Of a stretch of DNA of 10,082 bases, positions 5,646-10,082 are shown piece after piece. The translations under genes were made by a program, and so were the position numbers. The notes below the pieces were generated by a model, which made no database searches, was not told the DNA's origin, and saw only the letters and a program-made list of their open reading frames with translations. The DNA is from an uncultured Eubacteriales bacterium (GTDB lineage Bacteria; Bacillota; Clostridia; Oscillospirales; CAG-272): positions 1 through 10,082 of the forward strand of contig URSW01000045.1 in the NCBI GenBank assembly GCA_900550625.1. Reading direction: 5' to 3'. How positions within the stretch are numbered: position 1 is the first letter of the stretch; the number at the start of each line of letters is the position of its first letter.

Positions 5646-6040
5646 TTTGCGCATCTTCCGGACTTTCGCACGGCACTTTGAGGACATTCACCGATCGGTG
5701 ATTCGCCCGGCAGAACGCGCACCGCATCGCCGAACGGCGGATGTTCGGTGCCGGATAAGGTACGAATGTACGCACGGCTCATACCTGCGGTGTCGGCAAA
5801 TGCCGCCGCGCGTGATGATGAAATCTTCGGCGTTCGGACAGCACGGACAAACGGAATTTCGCACTCTCTTTTGTGCGGCAGGTTTCCTCTCACGCCGCGC
5901 ATACTCGCCGTGCCGTGCCGACCTCGCGGCGTACCCGCACACTGCTGTGTCTCAGTCGCGCGCTCTCTTTACAAGCTTGCTCCGCCGCCGTGCTTTCGGT
6001 GCACTGATTTCGACGGATTTTGTCGCCGTGCGTACTTCAA
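5646..6040. other. Intergenic region after the glycosyltransferase, no supported gene
   Basis: Open frames exist on both strands but have no ribosome binding site, low-quality composition and no family features, so I call none. The region contains a perfect 14-bp palindrome TCACCGATCGGTGA at 5688-5701. It also holds a long imperfect hairpin at 5719-5751 (GCACCG...CGGTGC closing CATC/GATG and GCCG/CGGC). Neither has a T-run. It may be the 3' UTR of the glycosyltransferase transcript up to the terminator at 6046. Confidence 0.5.
5688..5701. repeat. Perfect 14-bp palindrome
   Basis: TCACCGATCGGTGA reads the same on both strands, 42 bp after the glycosyltransferase stop. As RNA it would be a stem with no workable loop, so a DNA-binding dyad is the more natural reading, but no promoter is near. 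Confidence 0.4.
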
Positions 6041-6045
6041 AAAAT

Positions 6046-6084
6046 AAAATCTCGACTTTCCGAAAAGGAAAGTCGAGATTTTTT
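6046..6084. terminator. Strong bidirectional intrinsic terminator between converging genes
   Basis: AAAATCTCGACTTTCC (6046-6061) and its exact complement (6067-6082) form a 16-bp perfect stem with a GAAAA loop. A run of six T follows on the plus strand, and TTTTATTTTTT follows on the minus strand. It lies 22 bp past the lipoprotein stop codon and about 400 bp past the glycosyltransferase stop, and can serve both transcripts. Confidence 0.93.
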
Positions 6085-6105
6085 CATTTGTCAAGGTTGA
6101 CGGTA

Positions 6106-7755
6106 TCAGTCGCCGATATAGCTGTCCCAATCGAAGTCATCGTCCCCGTCTCCGAAGAGAAGAGAGTTCATGTATTCCCAAACGGCGTAGTCATCATCAT
6201 CTCCGGTGTCCCCGTCTTCGTCGTAGTCGTAGGTGTTGTCGAAGTTGCGATAGATGTCATAGGGGTCTTCGTCGTCGTAGTCGTAATCGGGATTTATTGT
6301 GTGATGCCCGCCGGATGAGCCGAGACCGGGAATGCCTAACGCATTGAGGATCGGGAGAACGTTTTGCTGAACGCTCTCGCCGAGCGCGGTGTAGTCGTCC
6401 TTGCTCATGGTTGCAAGGTTCTTGAAATCGGGCATTGCGGGAACTTCCTCGCCTGCCTTCACGAACAGCTTGATTCCGAGAACGGTCTCTTCTCCGTTGA
6501 TGATAATCTTCTCTACAACGAGGCTGAGATCGTTGTCGGAGTACTCGAGAGTTCCGTTGACCTCTGCCTTTTCATCGTCCATGGTGTAGCAGAAGCTGAA
6601 GTTCTTTGATTCTTTATCGTGCTTGAAGCCGATCTCGAGGCTGTGGCTCTCGCCGTCGCTCTCGGCGCTGAGGCTGATCTTTCTTTCAAAGCTGTCCTTG
6701 TCGTTCGTGCGCTTGACGGTTGCCTTTGCGGAGATTTCCTGACCGTCAACGTCGGTGAGCTTCATTTTTGCATCGAAGCTGTCGCTTTCCGCGGGGTTCT
6801 TTCCGAAGTCAACGGTAACCTCTGCCTTTGCCTTGCCTTCGTCGCTTTCTCCGGTCATTTCACCCTCAAAGAGCATGATGTCCGCGCTTTTTACGTTGAG
6901 CGCAAAGCTGAGCTTAAACTTGAGATTGTCAACCTCGTCAAGGATATCCGCAAGGCTTGACTTCATATCATCGGGATCGAGATCGATATCCGACGAACCT
7001 GCGGGGAGCATTTCGGTGTAAGCCTTCATGAAGTCGGCATACCAATCGATAACAAGACCCGCGATCTCGTTTACGGTGTCCTTGCCGAATTCATAGTTAA
7101 TGAGGATGGCCTTGACATCCTCACCGCCGACGGAAACCTTATCCTTGGATACGGAAACATCGGTCTTGTTGAGGACCTTCTTGACTTCCTTCTTGAGATC
7201 CTCAAGACTCTTTTTGATCTCATCTTCCTTTTCGGAAAATCCGGAGAGCGAGTCGAGGAGATCGCCGATCTGAGCTTCGGCCTCACTGTATGTAGTGCCG
7301 ACAAGAGCCCAAAATTCGGAGTTCTTTGCATCCTCCGCGAGAGTGGTGAAATCGAAACCGTACGCGCTGTCGCCGAGGAGTGAGCTTGAAACGGCAAGCT
7401 TCGAGTCGGCTCCGTAGATGCCGAGGTCGATCTTCTCGCCCATCAGCTCGACACTTGCGATGTCGGCTGCCTTCTTTGCTTCTGCGTCTATGTAGAATCT
7501 GTTCGAAATATTTCCGATCTCATCGTTTGAGTAGGAGATCTCGAAAAGACCTTTTTTGAGCGCAGCCTTTACCGGATCGAGGGGAGAGATTGAATTTACG
7601 ACGTTTGTCGCAGTAGAGCTGGTAGAGGACATGAGCTGTTCCGTGGGGTCTTCCTCAACCTTCTTCACGCTGAGCGCGTCGCACGACGTCATGAGGATCG
7701 CCATGCAGAGAAGAACGGCGGTGAGGATCACGGAAATGCTTCTTTTAATCTGCAT
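6106..7755 (-). CDS. Putative lipoprotein, 549 aa, with Asp/Tyr-rich acidic C-terminus
   Basis: The protein is exported and lipid-anchored. It has a basic start (MQIKRS), a hydrophobic core (7-22) and a lipobox LMTSC with Cys25 as the lipidation site. Residues 150-300 are highly charged and partly helical (EDEIKKSLEDLKKEVKKVL region). Residues about 300-450 read as alternating beta strands typical of large extracytoplasmic lipoproteins of Clostridia; I do not recognise a named enzymatic domain. The last 68 residues (482-549) hold 22 Asp, 3 Glu, 9 Tyr, one Arg and no Lys. Within them residues 510-521 fit an EF-hand-like DxDxDG...D calcium loop. The start is fixed by the signal peptide; GAAAGG lies 14 nt upstream (7770-7775). 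It has its own promoter at 7848-7876 and terminator at 6046, so it is monocistronic. Function is unknown. Confidence 0.88.
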   Translation of the reverse strand: MQIKRSISVILTAVLLCMAILMTSCDALSVKKVEEDPTEQLMSSTSSTATNVVNSISPLDPVKAALKKGLFEISYSNDEIGNISNRFYIDAEAKKAADIASVELMGEKIDLGIYGADSKLAVSSSLLGDSAYGFDFTTLAEDAKNSEFWALVGTTYSEAEAQIGDLLDSLSGFSEKEDEIKKSLEDLKKEVKKVLNKTDVSVSKDKVSVGGEDVKAILINYEFGKDTVNEIAGLVIDWYADFMKAYTEMLPAGSSDIDLDPDDMKSSLADILDEVDNLKFKLSFALNVKSADIMLFEGEMTGESDEGKAKAEVTVDFGKNPAESDSFDAKMKLTDVDGQEISAKATVKRTNDKDSFERKISLSAESDGESHSLEIGFKHDKESKNFSFCYTMDDEKAEVNGTLEYSDNDLSLVVEKIIINGEETVLGIKLFVKAGEEVPAMPDFKNLATMSKDDYTALGESVQQNVLPILNALGIPGLGSSGGHHTINPDYDYDDEDPYDIYRNFDNTYDYDEDGDTGDDDDYAVWEYMNSLLFGDGDDDFDWDSYIGD

Positions 7756-7847
7756 AAACCGGTACCAAACCTTTCTTAAATTATAAAATGTATTTCAATC
7801 CGGAATCTCCCGGACGGAAAACGTGATTTACAAAAAGATACAAACTA

Positions 7848-7876
7848 ATTATACTCCGTTTTGACTTGAAAGTAAA
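7848..7876 (-). promoter_or_regulatory. Sigma-A-type promoter of the lipoprotein gene
   Basis: On the leftward strand TTTACT (7871-7876) and TATAAT (7848-7853) are separated by exactly 17 bp. The expected start near 7841 gives a leader of about 85 nt. Within the leader TCCGG-GAGATT-CCGGA can fold. A second ATTATA on the plus strand at 7780-7785 lies too close to the ribosome binding site to be a sensible -10. Confidence 0.75.
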
Positions 7877-8130
7877 TAGCTTTCGTATATTTTTTGACCG
7901 AAATCTTTTCCGAAGCCGTTTTACCGTCGGTCACCGCGGCAATCCCTGCAAAATGCACGCCGCATCGGTGAAGCTGCAAAGCATCGCAGACACGCGCCTC
8001 ACGGAAGCGGCACATTACGACCGCAGCTTCCGCGCAAATCCGGAAACCCCGTGAATCCGTAATCGCTCACCCTCACTCCGCAATTGCGCAAATCCCGCGT
8101 CTCTTGTTCCGCGGCCCCGTAAATCCCGCG
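7877..8130. other. Intergenic stretch upstream of the lipoprotein promoter, nothing recognised
   Basis: No gene, tRNA or known RNA was recognised in these 254 bp. There is one hairpin-capable segment, 8003-8031: GGAAGCGG pairs with CCGC and TTCC around a 3-nt bulge. There are also three imperfect copies of CG(C/T)AAATCC near 8033, 8088 and 8118. A short rightward open frame at 7866-8054 has no ribosome binding site. Confidence 0.45.
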
Positions 8131-8160
8131 AAAAAAGGAAGCCCGCAGGCTTCCTTTTTT
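8131..8160 (-). terminator. Strong intrinsic terminator of the yqeG-aminopeptidase operon
   Basis: GGAAGCC-CGCA-GGCTTCC is flanked by six A on one side and six T on the other, so the stem extends to 13 bp (8131-8143 with 8148-8160) with a 4-nt loop. It lies 8 bp past the aminopeptidase stop codon, and T-runs exist on both strands. Confidence 0.92.
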
Positions 8161-8168
8161 ATCATGCC

Positions 8169-9251
8169 TCAGTCGGCGATTTCGATGAGCTCCTTTGTGG
8201 AGTGGGCGAAATTGAGAATTCCGTCCACGGTGACGAGAACCATGTCCTCGATGCGGCAGCCGTACTTGCCCTCAAGGTAAATTCCCGGCTCGACGGTAAC
8301 GACATCGCCGACCCTAAGCACCTTGCCCGATGCGTTCGGCGAAAGATTCGGGGATTCGTGAATTTCAAGTCCGACTCCGTGACCGAGGCTGTGACCGAAC
8401 GCATCCTTGTATCCCGCGCCGTCGATTATGTCGCGTGCGGCGGCGTCGATCTTCGCGCAGTCGTCTCCCGCGCGGACAGCCTTCAGCCCCGCCTCCTGCG
8501 CGCGGAGCACGGTGTCGTACAGGCGCTTCATTTCTTCGTCCGCGTGTCCGAGCACAACTGTACGCGTCATGTCGGAGCGGTATCCTTCAACTGTCGCACC
8601 GTAATCCATCGTGAGGAATCCCGGCTCGAGCAGGCGCTGCGCGGGTGATGCGTGAGGCGAGGACGAGGACTTGCCCGATACGGCGATCGTCTCGAACGCG
8701 ATGCCGTCCGCGCCGTTCTTCTTCATGAAATATTCAAGCTCGCAGGCAACCTCCGCCTCCGTGCGGGACGGATTTATGAATCCGAGGATGTGGCTGAACG
8801 CCGCGTCCGCGATATCCTGTGCAGCCGCCATCTTTTTCACTTCGTCCTCGCTCTTTGTCCGTCTCAGCTCGGTGAGCAGTGCGGATACATGCGCGAATTC
8901 GCAGCCGGAGAGCTCATTTTTCAGACGCTCGAATTCCGAGCAGATGAGCGTGGCCTCCTCATATCCGACATATACCGCGCCGCATTCGGCGATGATCTCG
9001 GGAAGGTATTTTATCATTGCACCCTTCGGCTCGATCACCTCGAACGAGCCGCTGCAAAGACGGCGCGCGTTCTCCGCATAGCGGAAGTCGGCGAAGAGAT
9101 ACGCTTTTTCGGCGGTGATGAAGATGCGTCCGTCGGGATTTGCGAATCCCGAGAGGTAGAGGTGATTTTCGGGCGACGATATCCATGCGGCGTCGATCCC
9201 GTGCTTTTCCATGGAAGCTCTGAAGGCTTCTATTCTTGATTTGATATCCAT
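8169..9251 (-). CDS. M24-family aminopeptidase (Xaa-Pro aminopeptidase / PepQ-PepP type)
   Basis: This 360-aa cytosolic metallopeptidase of the pita-bread fold would cleave the N-terminal residue before proline, or Xaa-Pro dipeptides. The creatinase-like N-domain covers residues 1-130 and the M24 catalytic domain 135-355. All five dinuclear-metal ligands are visible: Asp216 (MDYGA), Asp227 (SDMTRT), His291 (GHSLGHGVGLEIHE), Glu321 (VEPGIY) and Glu335 (RIEDMVLVT). His200 (SPHASP) and His298 are the usual substrate-site histidines. Length and motif spacing are normal, so it should be active. Whether it is the aminopeptidase or prolidase type cannot be settled by eye. The ATG is preceded by GGAG (9257-9260), which lies inside the last codons of the upstream yqeG-like gene; the genes are 2 nt apart and should be translated together. 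A strong terminator follows. Confidence 0.93.
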   Translation of the reverse strand: MDIKSRIEAFRASMEKHGIDAAWISSPENHLYLSGFANPDGRIFITAEKAYLFADFRYAENARRLCSGSFEVIEPKGAMIKYLPEIIAECGAVYVGYEEATLICSEFERLKNELSGCEFAHVSALLTELRRTKSEDEVKKMAAAQDIADAAFSHILGFINPSRTEAEVACELEYFMKKNGADGIAFETIAVSGKSSSSPHASPAQRLLEPGFLTMDYGATVEGYRSDMTRTVVLGHADEEMKRLYDTVLRAQEAGLKAVRAGDDCAKIDAAARDIIDGAGYKDAFGHSLGHGVGLEIHESPNLSPNASGKVLRVGDVVTVEPGIYLEGKYGCRIEDMVLVTVDGILNFAHSTKELIEIAD

Positions 9252-9253
9252 TT

Positions 9254-9841
9254 TTATCTCCGTTTCCCGGCGCGCTTTCGCTCAGGCGAAGAGGCTCCGT
9301 TATTTTTTCGGTTTTTTTTGCCATCGGACAACGTTCCGTCGGCGCGTCGGCGGAATTTCCTTATGTAAGGCTTTTCGAGAAGCCTTTTTGCGCGGAAGAA
9401 CAGCGAGGTCTTGTCCTTTATCGGCGGGACGATTATCACCGGAATTCCGAATCTGTGCGCGGCGGCGGCATCCGTCAGAAGCTGATCTCCGAGCGCGGCG
9501 CAGTCGCTGCGCTTTACTCCCAGCTCCGCCGCAGCGAGCGCGTAGAATCTGCCGGACGGCTTTTTTGCGTCGGAAAACGCGACGTATCCGAGCTCGCGGT
9601 TGAATTCCCCGACCCGCTCCGGATGATTGTTCGACACGAACGCGATCTTCACTCCCGCCGATTCCATGTCGCGGAACCATCGGTGAAGCGCGGCGGTCGG
9701 GCGCGCGTCGTCGTATGTGACGAGCGTGTTGTCTATATCGCATATCAGAGCGCGGACGCCGATGGATGAGAGAAATTCGGGTGTGACCTCCGAATATGAA
9801 GCAAACATGAAGTCGGGGGTCAGCAGCTTTTCAAATATCAT
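9254..9841 (-). CDS. yqeG: YqeG family HAD IIIA-type phosphatase
   Basis: This cytosolic HAD-superfamily phosphohydrolase has 195 aa. Motif I is DIDNTLV (35-41, nucleophile Asp35 and acid/base Asp37), motif II is SNN (70-72), the motif III Lys is in KKP (93-95), and motif IV is GDQLLTD (118-124). The N-terminal LLTPDFMF and the spacing of motifs match YqeG of Bacillota, whose physiological substrate is not established. The last 35 residues (about 160-195) form a Lys/Arg-rich tail that may be lineage specific. The ATG at 9839-9841 has GAAAGG 14 nt upstream (9856-9861). It is the first gene of a tight two-gene unit with the M24 peptidase. No clear promoter was found in the 136 bp before it, so transcription may also come from the upstream FabG-like gene. 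Confidence 0.92.
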   Translation of the reverse strand: MIFEKLLTPDFMFASYSEVTPEFLSSIGVRALICDIDNTLVTYDDARPTAALHRWFRDMESAGVKIAFVSNNHPERVGEFNRELGYVAFSDAKKPSGRFYALAAAELGVKRSDCAALGDQLLTDAAAAHRFGIPVIIVPPIKDKTSLFFRAKRLLEKPYIRKFRRRADGTLSDGKKNRKNNGASSPERKRAGKRR

Positions 9842-9977
9842 ATGTAAAAAATACGCCTTTCGGTGAATTTTTTGCGTCAGCCTCTTCGGCGGCTTTTTCG
9901 CATTCCCGCGCCGCGCGAGTGTTTCTTCGCCGCACGGTTTTTTTGCCGCTCAAGCGGTTTCTTTCGCCGACGCGCGG
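9842..9977. other. Short intergenic region upstream of yqeG, no clear promoter
   Basis: These 136 bp contain A/T runs and short GC dyads (CCGC-TCAA-GCGG at 9948-9959 on the plus strand). On the leftward strand that hairpin is followed by A rather than T, so it does not terminate the FabG-like gene. No -10/-35 pair was recognised. Confidence 0.4.
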
Positions 9978-10082
9978 CTATATCACAAGTCCGCCGTTTA
10001 CGCCGAGATCCTGTCCCGTGATGAACGACGCACCGTCCGATGCGAGAAATACGACGGCGGCGGCGACCTCCTCTGGTTTTCC
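9978..10082 (-). CDS. Short-chain dehydrogenase/reductase, FabG-like, C-terminal 34 residues
   Basis: The fragment reads GKPEEVAAAVVFLASDGASF followed by ITGQDLGVNGGLVI and a TAG stop. This is the characteristic C-terminus of classical SDRs such as 3-oxoacyl-ACP reductase (FabG), where P-E-E/V-A-x-x-V-x-F-L-A-S-D and I-T-G-Q-x-x-x-V-N-G-G are conserved. The catalytic Ser-Tyr-Lys and the cofactor-binding N-terminus lie beyond the window, so FabG cannot be told from other SDR oxidoreductases (for example glucose or sugar-alcohol dehydrogenases). It ends 136 bp upstream of yqeG on the same strand. Confidence 0.88.
   Translation of the reverse strand, partial: GKPEEVAAAVVFLASDGASFITGQDLGVNGGLVI

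Noticed and set aside
5563..6318. 251-codon rightward open frame after the glycosyltransferase, with a hydrophobic Val/Ile-rich end
   Set aside because: It starts inside the glycosyltransferase gene and runs through the strong terminator into the antisense of the lipoprotein tail. The Val/Ile-rich stretch is just the complement of the Asp codons.
7861..7895. Possible rightward promoter TTGACT ... TATATT
   Set aside because: Spacing is 19 bp, the -10 is imperfect, and no gene or RNA follows before the terminator at 8131.

Overview
The window looks like a chromosomal segment of a GC-rich Clostridia-type Bacillota, probably an uncultivated gut lineage. The evidence is sigma-A promoters with consensus hexamers and 17-bp spacers, AGGAGG/GAAAGG-type Shine-Dalgarno sequences, a YqeG-family phosphatase next to an M24 peptidase, a YcxB-like membrane protein, and an LDH-type 2-hydroxyacid dehydrogenase beside class II fumarase. 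No mobile element, CRISPR array, tRNA or rRNA was seen. The genes are ordinary housekeeping or cell-envelope genes. The less ordinary material is in the long intergenic regions.

Left part (1-3160, all leftward): the 5' half of fumC (1-514, running off the window), an LDH/MDH-family dehydrogenase (872-1822), and an AlkD-type DNA glycosylase (2373-3071). The dehydrogenase has an LDH backbone but carries Arg where lactate dehydrogenases have Gln. Together with its fumC neighbour this suggests malate/oxaloacetate rather than lactate/pyruvate as substrate, so the pair would interconvert oxaloacetate, malate and fumarate. It has an extended -10 promoter about 390 nt upstream, with a 19-bp inverted repeat at an activator-like position. 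alkD has a perfect consensus promoter and a short leader.

Middle (3161-5645, rightward): a 500-bp regulatory region holds two good sigma-A promoters, a strong hairpin with a T-rich tail, and an array of degenerate tandem heptanucleotides (about 14 units). Two translationally coupled genes follow: a YcxB-like three-TM membrane protein and a GT4 glycosyltransferase that share an ATGA-type overlap. The promoter-terminator pair upstream of the coding start suggests a small RNA or an attenuated leader.

Right part (5646-10082, leftward genes): a bidirectional 16-bp-stem terminator separates the glycosyltransferase operon from a converging 549-aa lipoprotein gene. The lipoprotein has a very acidic, Asp/Tyr-rich C-terminus with an EF-hand-like DxDxDG loop. 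Upstream of it lie a strong terminator, an M24 (Xaa-Pro-type) aminopeptidase, and a yqeG-like HAD phosphatase tightly coupled to it. The last 34 residues of a FabG-like short-chain dehydrogenase close the window.

I see no obviously new multi-gene system. The best candidates for novelty are the non-coding region 3300-3825, the acidic lipoprotein, and the substrate switch of the dehydrogenase.
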